Source: JAIBCL01 sp031411695 | GTDB lineage: Bacteria > Verrucomicrobiota > Verrucomicrobiia > Verrucomicrobiales > Verrucomicrobiaceae | Length of the DNA: 15,091 nt | Assembly (NCBI GenBank): GCA_031411695.1 | Contig: JANOBO010000101.1 | Location: forward strand, 1-15,091 | Direction of reading: 5' to 3' | Shown here: in pieces, positions 1 to 7,933 of the stretch | How positions within the stretch are numbered: the first letter of the stretch is position 1 | Layout of the letters: each line of letters starts with the position of its first letter | Position numbers and translations under genes: made by a program | The notes under the pieces: model-generated | Seen by the model: the letters and a program-made list of their open reading frames with translations, nothing else | Database searches by the model: none | What the model was told of the DNA's origin: nothing

Positions 1-1
1 C

Positions 2-124
2 ATCGCGATCGAGAAGAACAAGCATGTTTTCTCAAACCTTCTCGTGTCCCTCGCGCAGCGCATGGGCGTGGAGGCAGACAAGTTTGGATTCAGCACCGGA
101 GTGCTGGACATCAATCAGGCGTGA
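2..124 (+). CDS. DUF1552 family protein, C-terminal fragment
   Basis: This is an open frame entering from the left edge and ending at a TGA at 122-124, giving 40 residues. The visible end contains NLLVSLAQRMGVEADKFG followed by STGVL. It resembles the usual C-terminus of DUF1552 proteins, where a 'short list of conserved residues, GV, D-x-F, STG' pattern closes the protein. DUF1552 proteins are secreted, often Tat-exported, proteins of Planctomycetota and Verrucomicrobiota. They are normally encoded just after a DUF1592/DUF1588-type cytochrome protein. Their biochemical role is not established. The body of the gene and its partner would lie to the left. Because only 40 residues are visible, the family call rests on a short motif and is moderately secure. 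It converges with the oxidoreductase gene, leaving 28 bases between stops. Confidence 0.65.
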   Translation: MAIEKNKHVFSNLLVSLAQRMGVEADKFGFSTGVLDINQA

Positions 125-130
125 TCTTCC

Positions 131-154
131 GGCCTGGTTGGTGAGCGCCAGGTC
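131..154. terminator. Possible bidirectional hairpin between convergent genes
   Basis: Bases 131-137 (GGCCTGG) can pair with 148-154 (CCAGGTC): six Watson-Crick pairs plus one G-T wobble, around a 10-base loop. It sits between the DUF1552 stop at 124 and the oxidoreductase stop at 153-155, where a shared terminator would be expected. No T-run follows on either strand, so intrinsic termination is doubtful. Confidence 0.25.
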
Positions 155-1460
155 AGCGCGCGGGCTCGGCGGAGGACATCGTCGCCTCACGCAGCGTGCC
201 GCCGTTTTTCCACGCGATGCGCGGCACGACGGGCAGGCGCTTTTGCAGCCAGACGAGAAGGAAGAAGACCTTCAACCGCCAGCGCACGGACCAGGGGAGA
301 TCCGGACGGCCGGCGAGCACGGCATTGATGCCGGATGGCAGTCCGAGGAATGAGCTGGGCTGCAGGAAGAGATCGATGAAATTGCGGGTGTAGTAGCGCT
401 CGATGAAGTCCCAAAAGCGCGCCATCGCCTCGCGCGTGTTTCGTTCATAGCGTTGCATGGCGGGGGTGAGCGCCTGATTTTTCTCCAACGCCTCGATGGC
501 GCAGCGCGCGCCGTCGCGGCCGGTCTGCATCGCGAGCATCACGCCCGATGAGAAGATCGGGTCCATGAATCCCGCGGCGTCGCCGATGCGGATGAGGCGT
601 GGGGAAACCATGCGGTCCATGCGAAACGAGTAGTCGGTGATGACATGGATCTCCGCGTCGCGCCGCGCATCGCGCATTCGGTTCCATAGCTCGGGCGTCT
701 CACGCACGATGTCGTCAAACAAGGCGGCGGGCTTTTTTGCGAGCTTTGAAAACTCATCGAGATCCAGCACGACACCGACGCTGACGCGGTCGGCGCTGAG
801 CGGGATCATCCAAAACCAAGCGCGGTCACGCAGGACGAGGATGATGTCGCCCTGCTCCTCGCAGTCCGGCATCACGACGCCGGAGAAATGGCCGAACACA
901 GCGACCTTGCGATGATGCGGATGCACGCGGCGGATGCCCTCGCGCGTGCCGGTCAGTCCTGTCATGCCGGATGCGTCCAGCAGAAAACGCGCGTGCGCCT
1001 CGGTCTCGGTGCCGTCATCGTTGCGGTGCCGCACGCTGACTTTGTGCGCGCTGATCTCGTGATGGATCACGGGTGATCCCTCGCGCACTTCGGCCCCGCA
1101 CCTTTGCGCGTGGCGCAGCAGGATCTCGTCAAACTTGGCGCGCTCGACCTGAAAAGCCTCGGGATGCTTCGTGAAGCGGCCATTGGCAAAGACGAGCCGC
1201 GCGCGCGGCTCGCCGCTGCTGGCGGTGAATTGAGCGCCGCGTTTCACCATGAAGCTCTGCGCCTGCATCTCCTCCCACACGCCGATCTCCTCGAAGAGGT
1301 CGCGATTATACGGCAGCAGGGACTCGCCGATGTGGAAGCGCGGGAAGTGCTCCTTTTCCAGCACCAGCACCGACCTGCTTGCGCGCGCGAGCACAGCCGC
1401 AGCCGTGGCGCCTGCCGGGCCGCCACCGATGATGATCACGTCGTGCATTGCGGGTTCCAT
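153..1460 (-). CDS. FAD-dependent oxidoreductase, flavin halogenase-like family
   Basis: The protein has 435 residues. The N-terminus carries the dinucleotide-binding GGGPAG loop at residues 12-17 and an acidic strand end (VLVLEK) near 31-36. These are followed by PRFHIGESLLP at 40-50, typical of the tryptophan-halogenase and geranylgeranyl-reductase-like monooxygenases. The second FAD motif, GDAAGFMDPIFSSG, lies at 293-306. Two halogenase-type features are present: W-F-W-M-I-P at 215-220, matching the W-x-W-x-I-P motif, and K73 in VKRGAQF, near the place of the catalytic lysine of phenol/pyrrole halogenases. Many non-halogenating relatives share these, so the substrate and reaction are not assigned. 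The chosen ATG has a purine-rich AGAGGA about 5 bases upstream; a second ATG four codons later is less well placed. It follows purU after 22 bases, so the two are probably co-transcribed. Likely cytoplasmic: no signal peptide was seen. Confidence 0.87.
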   Translation of the reverse strand: MEPAMHDVIIIGGGPAGATAAAVLARASRSVLVLEKEHFPRFHIGESLLPYNRDLFEEIGVWEEMQAQSFMVKRGAQFTASSGEPRARLVFANGRFTKHPEAFQVERAKFDEILLRHAQRCGAEVREGSPVIHHEISAHKVSVRHRNDDGTETEAHARFLLDASGMTGLTGTREGIRRVHPHHRKVAVFGHFSGVVMPDCEEQGDIILVLRDRAWFWMIPLSADRVSVGVVLDLDEFSKLAKKPAALFDDIVRETPELWNRMRDARRDAEIHVITDYSFRMDRMVSPRLIRIGDAAGFMDPIFSSGVMLAMQTGRDGARCAIEALEKNQALTPAMQRYERNTREAMARFWDFIERYYTRNFIDLFLQPSSFLGLPSGINAVLAGRPDLPWSVRWRLKVFFLLVWLQKRLPVVPRIAWKNGGTLREATMSSAEPAR

Positions 1461-1482
1461 CGCCTTCCTCTACGGACGCCGG

Positions 1483-2343
1483 TCAGGCAAAGACGACGGT
1501 TTTGTTTTTGTACACGAGCACCTTGTCCTTCACATGCCACCAGAGCGCCTTGGCCAGCACGTTCTTCTCCAGGTCGCGGCCGAGGCGGACGAGGTCGGTG
1601 ACGGAATCCTCATGCGACACGCGCATGACATCCTGATTGATGATGGGCCCCTGATCCAGCTCGGCGGTGACGTAGTGGCTGGTGGCGCCGATCAACTTCA
1701 CGCCGCGCTCGTGCGCCTGATGATACGGCTTTGCGCCGACGAACGCGGGAAGGAACGAGTGATGAATGTTCAGGATGCGGTTCGCAAAACGGTCGATGAG
1801 CGCCGGACTGACGATCTGCATGTAGCGGGCCAGCACCACGGTATCCACGCGATGCACGTCCAGCAGCGCGATCTGGTCAGCTTCCTGCGCGATGCGGTTT
1901 TCCTTCGTCATGGGAAAATGCGCGAACGGAATGCCGAAGCGTTCGGCAGCGGGGCGCAGCGTCTCGTGATTGCTGACGATGACGGGGATGTCGATGGCGA
2001 GATCCCCCGACTCATGCCGCGCGAGGAGGTCATAGAGACAATGATTTTCCTTCGAGACAAACAGCGCCACGCGGCGTCGCTCGCTGGAGAAGCTGAGCTT
2101 CCACTGCATCTCGTGCCGCCGACCCAATGTGCCAAAGCGCGGATCAACCTCGGTGCGGTCCAGCGTGAAGCCATCCATCGACCACTCCAGCCGCATGAAG
2201 AAGGCGTTCTCGCCGGGATCGATGTGCTGCTGGAGATCGATGATGTTTCCGTGATGCGAGGCGATGAAACCGGTGACGTCGTGGACGAGCCCTGGCTTGT
2301 CGGGACAATGAATGAGCAGGGTGGCAGTTTCGGGCGAAGGCAT
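1483..2343 (-). CDS. purU: Formyltetrahydrofolate deformylase
   Basis: PurU hydrolyses 10-formyltetrahydrofolate to formate and tetrahydrofolate, balancing the one-carbon pool and supplying formate for PurT-type purine synthesis. The 286-residue length fits the family. Residues 5-80 form an N-terminal ACT domain (LLIHCPDKPGLVHDVTGFI). Residues 90-286 form the formyltransferase-type catalytic domain. The catalytic trio of this fold is visible as N192, H194 (NIHHSFLPAFVGAKPYHQA) and D230 (ELDQGPII). GRDLEKNVLAKAL near 256-267 and the closing VYKNKTVVF also match the E. coli enzyme as remembered. The ATG at 2343 has no clear Shine-Dalgarno sequence before it. The gene leads a probable two-gene unit with the FAD oxidoreductase, and its upstream spacer carries the large palindrome. 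No folate-related regulator or riboswitch was recognised. Confidence 0.96.
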   Translation of the reverse strand: MPSPETATLLIHCPDKPGLVHDVTGFIASHHGNIIDLQQHIDPGENAFFMRLEWSMDGFTLDRTEVDPRFGTLGRRHEMQWKLSFSSERRRVALFVSKENHCLYDLLARHESGDLAIDIPVIVSNHETLRPAAERFGIPFAHFPMTKENRIAQEADQIALLDVHRVDTVVLARYMQIVSPALIDRFANRILNIHHSFLPAFVGAKPYHQAHERGVKLIGATSHYVTAELDQGPIINQDVMRVSHEDSVTDLVRLGRDLEKNVLAKALWWHVKDKVLVYKNKTVVFA

Positions 2344-2487
2344 GGGCGGCGGGCGCGGAGAGTAGGCGAGCGCGCCCGGCCTCGCAACACTTCGAGCGGG
2401 CGGGAGGGCGCAGGATGTTGCGAGGCTGGCTGCGCTCGGCTACTTTCTGCGGTCAAACTCTCCCCCAGCGTCCGTATTGCTTTTGTG
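2344..2487. promoter_or_regulatory. Divergent intergenic region, purU / DUF1549 gene
   Basis: This is the 144-base spacer between two divergently transcribed genes, so promoters for both must lie here or in the gene ends. The only rightward candidate seen is weak: TTGCGA at 2418-2423 and TACTTT at 2441-2446, separated by 17 bases and sitting inside the right arm of the palindrome. Neither hexamer is close to consensus. No convincing leftward promoter was seen, and there is no good Shine-Dalgarno before either start. Confidence 0.3.
2362..2443. repeat. Imperfect palindrome, two 28-base arms, 26-base centre
   Basis: The left arm (2362-2389) and the reverse complement of the right arm (2416-2443) agree at 24 of 28 positions. 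The outer end is GTAG-G/C-CGAGCGC and the inner end is CTCGCAACA, the last nine bases being perfect. Each arm is itself a small hairpin: GCGAG and CTCG(C) separated by 10 bases. The spacer 2390-2415 is GC-rich and unrelated to the arms. This two-unit, head-to-head arrangement resembles REP/BIME-type extragenic palindromes, although it could also be a cruciform-forming operator or a transcript-end structure. A related unit lies at 10841-10865, which favours a repeat family over a gene-specific operator. Confidence 0.7.
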
Positions 2488-5400
2488 ATGATCCGCTTGT
2501 CCTCCATCCTCCTCGTTTTCGCCGTGGGCTCTGCTGTCGCGGCGCCGACGGTCCAGTTCAATCGCGACATCCGCCCGGTGATTGCCGATGCGTGCTTCCA
2601 CTGTCACGGGCCTGATCCGGGATCGCGCAAGGCGGGCCTGCGGCTCGACACGGAGGCTGGATTTTTCACGGGACGCGTGAAGGACGGCAAGCAGGAAAGC
2701 CCGACCATCGTGCGCGGCCAGCCGGACAAGAGCCCCCTCTACCAACGCCTGATCACGAAGGATGAGGACGACATCATGCCACCGCGAAAGGAGCACAAGG
2801 ACCTCAAGCCGGCGCAGATCGCGATGATCAAGGCGTGGATTGAGCAAGGCGCGCCTTGGCAGCCGCATTGGTCCTTCATCAAGCCGGAGCGTGCGCCGCT
2901 GCCCGCGGTGAAGAACGAGGCCTGGGTGAAGAACCCCATCGACCGCTTCGTGCTGGAGCGGTTGGAGAAGGAAGGTCTCGCACCCGCGCCCGAAGCGGAT
3001 CCCTACACGCTCGTGCGCCGCGTGTGCCTGGATCTCACGGGCCTCCCGCCCACACCCGAGATCATCGAGCGATACGCGCGAGCGGGAGGTCTTCAGGACG
3101 CAGCTTACCTCGCCTTGGTCGATGAACTGCTGAAGAGCCCGGCTTTCGGCGAGCATCGCGGACGCTACTGGCTCGATGCCGCACGCTACGGCGACACACA
3201 CGGCCTGCACTTCGACAACTACCGTGAGATGTGGCCTTATCGCGACTGGGTGATCCGCGCCTTTAATGCAAACCAGCCATTTGACCAGTTCACCATCGAG
3301 CAGATCGCCGGCGATCTCCTGCCCGCACGCACGGAGGAGCAATTGGTCGCGACGGGCTTTCAGCGTTGCAACGTCACCACCAACGAGGGCGGCACCATCG
3401 ATGATGAGAATCTCATGAACATGGCCGCCGACCGCGTGCAGACGCTGGGCTGGGTGTACATGGGCCTGACGACGAACTGCTCGCAGTGTCACGACCACAA
3501 GTTCGATCCCATCACGCAGAGGGACTACTACTCGCTCGCCGCGTTCTTCCGCAACACCACGCAGCCCGCCAAGGATGGAAATGTAAAGGATGGCGTGGGC
3601 CCGAGTCTGGTGCTGCCGGATGCAAAGGATCGCCCGCGCTGGACTGCACTGCCGGATGAAATCGCTGCGGTGACCAAGCAGCGCGATCAACGGAAGGGCG
3701 AGGCGAAGCCGGACTTCGATCAATGGCTCGCCACGGCCCGTCCGGAGTCTGTCGATGGCGACCTGCCGAAGGATGGCCTCGTGACGCATGTGCCGCTCAA
3801 CGAAGGGAAGGGGAACGAGGTCAGCGCAACGTGCGGCGCGGCCGCGAAGTATCGAGCCGCCGGTCCGGTGGGCTGGACTCCAGGTGGCAAGCTCGGCCCC
3901 GCGCCAGTGATCGCGCGCGATGCGACGTTTGACATCGCTGAGGCGGGAGACTTCGAAAAGAATCAGGCGTTCAGCTACGGCGCATGGATCAATGCTGCGA
4001 AAAGCGGGTCGGGCGGAATCATCGCCCGCATGGACGAGAAGAACGCGTTTCGCGGCTGGGATCTGTTCCAGTCGGACAAGATGCTCGCCGTGCACATCGT
4101 GAGCCAATGGCCCGGCAACGCGTTGAAGGTTTCCACCAGAAAGAACACGCTGAAGCCCGGCCAGTGGCAGCACGTGTTTGTGACTTACAACGGCACTGGC
4201 AAGGCGGAAGGCGTGAAGATTTACGTCGATGGGAAGCCGGAGACGCTCAAGATGGAGGTGAACAATCTCACTGCGGATGCGAGCATCCGCACCCAGTCAC
4301 CGATGCGGATCGGCGGACGCAGCGGCACACAGATCTTCAACGGCGGCAGCTTGCAGGATGCAAGGCTTTACTCGCGCGCCATCACACCTGCTGAGGTCAC
4401 CACGCTGATCAGCGCGGGACCGTTGCGTGCGATGCTTGCGGTCGCGGCGGAAAAGCGCACGCCGAAACAGAAGGACGCGCTGTTCGATCACTTCCTCAAC
4501 ACGCGGGACGTGAAGTTCCAGGGTGCGGTCAAGTCGCTGGCGAAGCTCGAGGCCGAGCGCGATGCCATCAAGGCGCGCAGTGCGGTGACGCACATCCAGG
4601 AGGAGAAACCGAACAGCAAGGCGATGGCCAGCATCCTGATGCGCGGGCAATACGACAGGCCGGGTGAGCAGGTGGAGGCAAATGCACCCGGCTTTCTGAA
4701 TCCGCTGCCAGCCGGCGCGCCGCGCAATCGCCTCGGGCTCGCGAAGTGGCTCGTCGATCCGGCGAACCCGCTCACGGCACGCGTGACGGTGAACCGATTT
4801 TGGCAGGAAGCGTTCGGCACGGGCATCGTGAAGACATCGGAGGATTTCGGCATCATGGGCACCGCGCCGACGCATGCGGAGCTGCTTGATTGGCTCGCCG
4901 TCGAGTTCCGCGAAAGCGGCTGGGACGTGAAGAAGCTCTTCAAGCTGCTCGTGACCAGCGCGACCTACCGTCAGGCACCGACCACCACGCCGGAGAAGCT
5001 CGAAAAGGACGCCGCGAACAAGCTGCTGAGCCGTGGCCCGCGCTTCCGCATGGATGCGGAGATGATCCGCGATTACGCGCTCGCGGCCAGCGCCACGCTG
5101 TCGCCGACGATGGGCGGCCCGAGCACCAAGCCGTATCAGCCGGACCACGTGTGGGATCAGGTGGGCATCGGCAACACGCGCGACTACAAGCAGGACAACG
5201 GCGAGAACTTGTATCGCCGCACGGTATACAATTTCTGGAAGCGCATGGCTCCGCCGCCGAGCATGGACATCTTCAACGCACCGGCGCGCGAGGCCAGTTG
5301 CGTGCGGCGCGAGCGCACCAACACGCCCTTGCAGGCGCTCGTGACGATGAACGATCCGCAGTTTGTCGAAGCCGCGCGCAGCCTCGCCCAGCACGCCCTG

Positions 5401-5667
5401 CTTGCCGCCGGAAACGACGACTCCAAGACAATCGACATGATCGCGCGCCAAGTTTTGTGCCGCCCGCTGAAAGACAACGAGAAGACCGTCATCGAGGCCA
5501 GCCACAGGGACCTGCTCGCCTTTTACTCCGGCAAGCCTGAGGATGCGAAGGCGCTCATCGCCGTGGGGGAGTCGAAGGCCGATCCAAAGCTCGATCCCGT
5601 GCAGCTCGCCGCGTGGACCATGGTGTGCAATCAGGTGATGAACCTGGATGAGGTCCTGAACAAATGA
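2488..5667 (+). CDS. PSCyt1-DUF1549-LamG-DUF1553 secreted cytochrome protein
   Basis: The protein has 1059 residues. A signal peptide (residues 1-19, MIRLSSILL...AVAA) is followed by a planctomycete-type cytochrome c domain with one haem motif, CFHCH at 36-40 (PSCyt1). DUF1549 spans about 146-355 and includes a second CxxCH, CSQCH at 331-335, within the CSQCHDHKFDPI block typical of the domain. A laminin-G/concanavalin-like insert occupies about 425-645 (SYGAWI, GQWQHVFVTYNG, IYVDGKP, DARLYSRAI). DUF1553 follows from about 745 (NRLGLAKWLVDPANPLTARV) to about 1000. The family is exported and probably haem-binding; its substrate is unknown, and the LamG part suggests carbohydrate or protein binding. 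The ATG at 2488 was chosen because it gives the signal peptide; the frame stays open far upstream antisense to purU. No Shine-Dalgarno is obvious. The usual DUF1501 partner is downstream, separated here by a DUF4058 gene. Confidence 0.93.
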   Translation: MIRLSSILLVFAVGSAVAAPTVQFNRDIRPVIADACFHCHGPDPGSRKAGLRLDTEAGFFTGRVKDGKQESPTIVRGQPDKSPLYQRLITKDEDDIMPPRKEHKDLKPAQIAMIKAWIEQGAPWQPHWSFIKPERAPLPAVKNEAWVKNPIDRFVLERLEKEGLAPAPEADPYTLVRRVCLDLTGLPPTPEIIERYARAGGLQDAAYLALVDELLKSPAFGEHRGRYWLDAARYGDTHGLHFDNYREMWPYRDWVIRAFNANQPFDQFTIEQIAGDLLPARTEEQLVATGFQRCNVTTNEGGTIDDENLMNMAADRVQTLGWVYMGLTTNCSQCHDHKFDPITQRDYYSLAAFFRNTTQPAKDGNVKDGVGPSLVLPDAKDRPRWTALPDEIAAVTKQRDQRKGEAKPDFDQWLATARPESVDGDLPKDGLVTHVPLNEGKGNEVSATCGAAAKYRAAGPVGWTPGGKLGPAPVIARDATFDIAEAGDFEKNQAFSYGAWINAAKSGSGGIIARMDEKNAFRGWDLFQSDKMLAVHIVSQWPGNALKVSTRKNTLKPGQWQHVFVTYNGTGKAEGVKIYVDGKPETLKMEVNNLTADASIRTQSPMRIGGRSGTQIFNGGSLQDARLYSRAITPAEVTTLISAGPLRAMLAVAAEKRTPKQKDALFDHFLNTRDVKFQGAVKSLAKLEAERDAIKARSAVTHIQEEKPNSKAMASILMRGQYDRPGEQVEANAPGFLNPLPAGAPRNRLGLAKWLVDPANPLTARVTVNRFWQEAFGTGIVKTSEDFGIMGTAPTHAELLDWLAVEFRESGWDVKKLFKLLVTSATYRQAPTTTPEKLEKDAANKLLSRGPRFRMDAEMIRDYALAASATLSPTMGGPSTKPYQPDHVWDQVGIGNTRDYKQDNGENLYRRTVYNFWKRMAPPPSMDIFNAPAREASCVRRERTNTPLQALVTMNDPQFVEAARSLAQHALLAAGNDDSKTIDMIARQVLCRPLKDNEKTVIEASHRDLLAFYSGKPEDAKALIAVGESKADPKLDPVQLAAWTMVCNQVMNLDEVLNK

Positions 5668-5680
5668 GACCCGTGACGAA

Positions 5681-6481
5681 ATGAGCAAGTCGCACGACAA
5701 TCCATTTCCCGGCATGAATCCATACATGGAGGAGAACTGGCCGGACATTCACACCACCCTGATCACTGAGTGCAGACGACACATTCAGCGCCAGTTGCCT
5801 GAGGACTTGATCGCAAAGGTCGAACAGGATCTTCGGGTCGGTGTGGCGGAAGATGACGGAAGGCATCGTGCTGACATCGAAGTTAGGGAACCGTGGTCGG
5901 AGGTTGCGGGCCGAACAGCGCTCGCACCGGCCGTGCCATCGGTGGCCGCGACCAAACCGATTATTTTGCACACGCCCCGACCGAAGCGACGGATAGCGAT
6001 CATTGATTCGCGGGGACAGTTGGTGACTGTGATTGAAATCCTCAGTCCGTCGAACAAGCGCAATGGTGGGCTGGCACCGTATGCGCTGAAAAGGACAGAC
6101 TTCATGAATTCTGGGGTGAACCTTGTTGAAATTGATCTCGTGCGCGCGGGCGGATTGCTCACGGATCTTTTTGAAGATGAGGATGTCACTCTAACCATGG
6201 GCCAGCCACCTCCCGTGCATGTGGTTGCGATCTTCCGAGGACACGGCTCCGATGAACGCGCTCTCTATCCGGTTCGCTATCAAGAACGGCTGCCGGCCAT
6301 CACGATACCCCTGCGATCTGGTGAGAGGGACGTTGTGTTGGATCTCCAGGCCGTGATTCAGCAGTGTTTTGAGGACGCGGCGCTGTGGCACACGGATTAC
6401 GGGCAGGATCCGCGCCCGAAACTTTCATCAAACGATTCAATCTGGCTCGATGAACTGCTCAAATCTAAAGGACTCCGCTAA
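5681..6481 (+). CDS. DUF4058 family protein
   Basis: The protein has 266 residues. The N-terminus NPFPGMNPYME at 7-17 and the core VTVIEILSPSNKRNGG at 115-130 are characteristic of DUF4058. The NLVEIDLVRAGG block at 147-158 also fits. Function is unknown. The pattern D65, E119 with K126, then E150/D152 recalls Uma2-like and other PD-(D/E)XK nuclease-fold proteins; this is an inference from motif spacing, not a demonstrated relationship. No signal peptide or membrane segment was seen, so it is probably cytoplasmic. It begins 13 bases after the DUF1553 stop and ends 3 bases before the DUF1501 start, so it is read as part of the same transcript. It uses more A/T-ending codons (ATT, GTT, CTT, TTT) than both neighbours. 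This suggests a separate origin, inserted between a pair that is normally adjacent. Confidence 0.9.
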   Translation: MSKSHDNPFPGMNPYMEENWPDIHTTLITECRRHIQRQLPEDLIAKVEQDLRVGVAEDDGRHRADIEVREPWSEVAGRTALAPAVPSVAATKPIILHTPRPKRRIAIIDSRGQLVTVIEILSPSNKRNGGLAPYALKRTDFMNSGVNLVEIDLVRAGGLLTDLFEDEDVTLTMGQPPPVHVVAIFRGHGSDERALYPVRYQERLPAITIPLRSGERDVVLDLQAVIQQCFEDAALWHTDYGQDPRPKLSSNDSIWLDELLKSKGLR

Positions 6482-6484
6482 ACC

Positions 6485-7933
6485 ATGAATCCCTTCGAAT
6501 CACTCCAATCCCGCCGCCAGTTCTTCACGCGCGGGACAAACCTCCTCGGAGGCGCGGCGCTCTCATCGCTTCTTGGCGAGGCACTTGCATCGCAGGCCGC
6601 CGCGAGTGGCAGCCGCGCGATGGGTCCGCAGTTTGCACCGAAGGCGAAGCGCGTGATCTACCTGCACATGGTCGGCGGACCTTCGCAGATGGACTTGTTC
6701 GACCACAAGCCGGTGATGGAGAAGTGGTACGACAAGGACCTGCCAGAATCGATCCGCAACGGCCAGCGGCTGACCACGATGACCAGCGGTCAGGCGCGAT
6801 TTCCCATCGCCCCGTCGAAGTTCAAATTTTCGCAGGCCGGCCAGTGCGGCCTTTGGATGAACACGGAGCTTCTCCCAAACCTTGCGAGACAAGCCGATGA
6901 CATTTGCTGGATGCGCTCCCTGCACACGGAGGCAATCAATCACGAGCCCGCGATCTGCGCGATGCAGACGGGAAACCAAGTCACGGGCCGCCCATGTCTC
7001 GGTTCGTGGGCATCGTATGGCCTGGGCTCGGCGAACGAAAACCTGCCGACGTTCGTCGTCCTCGTCGCCACGCCGACGAACCGCGAGCAGGAGCAGTCCA
7101 TCTCCGCGCGTCTATGGAGCAGCGGTTTCCTTCCCGGCGAGCACGCGGGCGTTTCGTTCCGCAGCAGCGGCGATCCGATTTTGTACATCAACAACCCGCC
7201 CGGCGTGCCGGACAGCGTGCGCAAACGCACGATCGAGGGGCTGAACGCGCTGAACGAGATCAACTACAAGACCGTCGGCGATCCTGAGACGCTCACGCGC
7301 ATCCAGCAGTATGAGATGGCCTTCCGCATGCAGGCCAGCGTGCCGGAACTGACGGATCTCACGAAGGAACCCACGAGCACCTACAAGCTGTACGGCGATG
7401 AGGCGAAGAAGCCCGGCTCCTTTGCCAACAGCGTGCTCATGGCGCGCAGACTGGTCGAGCGCGGCGTGCGCTTCGTGCAGATCTACCACAACAACTGGGA
7501 CCATCACTCGAACGTCGGCGGCCGGATGCCATCGCAATGCAAGGATGTGGACCAGCCGTGCGCGGCGTTGATCGAGGATTTAAAACAGCGTGGCATGTTT
7601 GACGACACGCTGATCATCTGGGGCGGTGAGTTTGGCCGCACCATCTACTCGCAGGGCGGCCTGACAAAAGAGAACTACGGCCGGGACCATCATCCGCGCT
7701 GCTTCTCGATGTGGATGGCCGGCGGCGGAGCCAAGGGTGGCGCGATCTACGGCGAGACCGACGACTTCAGCTACAACATCGTGAAGGACCCGATCCACAT
7801 CAGCGACTTCCACGCCACCGTCCTGAAGCTGCTCGGCTTCGACTTTAACCGCTTCAGCTTCAAGACGCAGGGACTCGACGGCAAGCTCACCGGTGTGAAC
7901 CACGCAAAGGTGATCCACGAATTGATCGCGTAG
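6485..7933 (+). CDS. DUF1501 family protein, Tat-exported
   Basis: The protein has 482 residues. The N-terminus has a twin-arginine motif, S-R-R-Q-F-F at 9-14, then a hydrophobic stretch (LLGGAALSSLLGEALA), indicating Tat export of a folded protein. HMVGGPSQMDLFDHKP at about 60-75 is the DUF1501 signature. Further conserved blocks are NNWDHHSNV near 337-345, IWGGEFGRT near 377-385 and the GRDHHPRCFSMWMAGGG block near 399-413. The histidines and acids in these blocks recall the metal sites of the sulfatase/alkaline phosphatase superfamily, to which DUF1501 is related. The substrate is unknown. DUF1501 proteins are regularly encoded beside DUF1549/DUF1553 cytochromes, as here apart from the intervening DUF4058 gene. 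Only a weak purine run (AAAGGA, about 12 bases upstream) precedes the ATG. Confidence 0.94.
   Translation: MNPFESLQSRRQFFTRGTNLLGGAALSSLLGEALASQAAASGSRAMGPQFAPKAKRVIYLHMVGGPSQMDLFDHKPVMEKWYDKDLPESIRNGQRLTTMTSGQARFPIAPSKFKFSQAGQCGLWMNTELLPNLARQADDICWMRSLHTEAINHEPAICAMQTGNQVTGRPCLGSWASYGLGSANENLPTFVVLVATPTNREQEQSISARLWSSGFLPGEHAGVSFRSSGDPILYINNPPGVPDSVRKRTIEGLNALNEINYKTVGDPETLTRIQQYEMAFRMQASVPELTDLTKEPTSTYKLYGDEAKKPGSFANSVLMARRLVERGVRFVQIYHNNWDHHSNVGGRMPSQCKDVDQPCAALIEDLKQRGMFDDTLIIWGGEFGRTIYSQGGLTKENYGRDHHPRCFSMWMAGGGAKGGAIYGETDDFSYNIVKDPIHISDFHATVLKLLGFDFNRFSFKTQGLDGKLTGVNHAKVIHELIA

Noticed and set aside
2390..2415. Short CRISPR-like unit formed by the two arms and spacer
   Set aside because: There are only two arms, they are inverted and not direct, and no cas gene is present.
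1249..2487. Upstream extension of the cytochrome gene frame, making a 1472-residue protein
   Set aside because: The first 413 codons run antisense through purU and the oxidoreductase start, whose motifs are unmistakable, and the signal peptide begins only at 2488.
2440..4173. 577-codon frame on the minus strand
   Set aside because: It is antisense to the DUF1549 and LamG regions and has an arginine/histidine-rich composition typical of a shadow frame in GC-rich DNA, without recognisable motifs.
4297..5748. 483-codon frame on the minus strand
   Set aside because: It is antisense to the DUF1553 domain, which is well supported; no motif or start signal was found.
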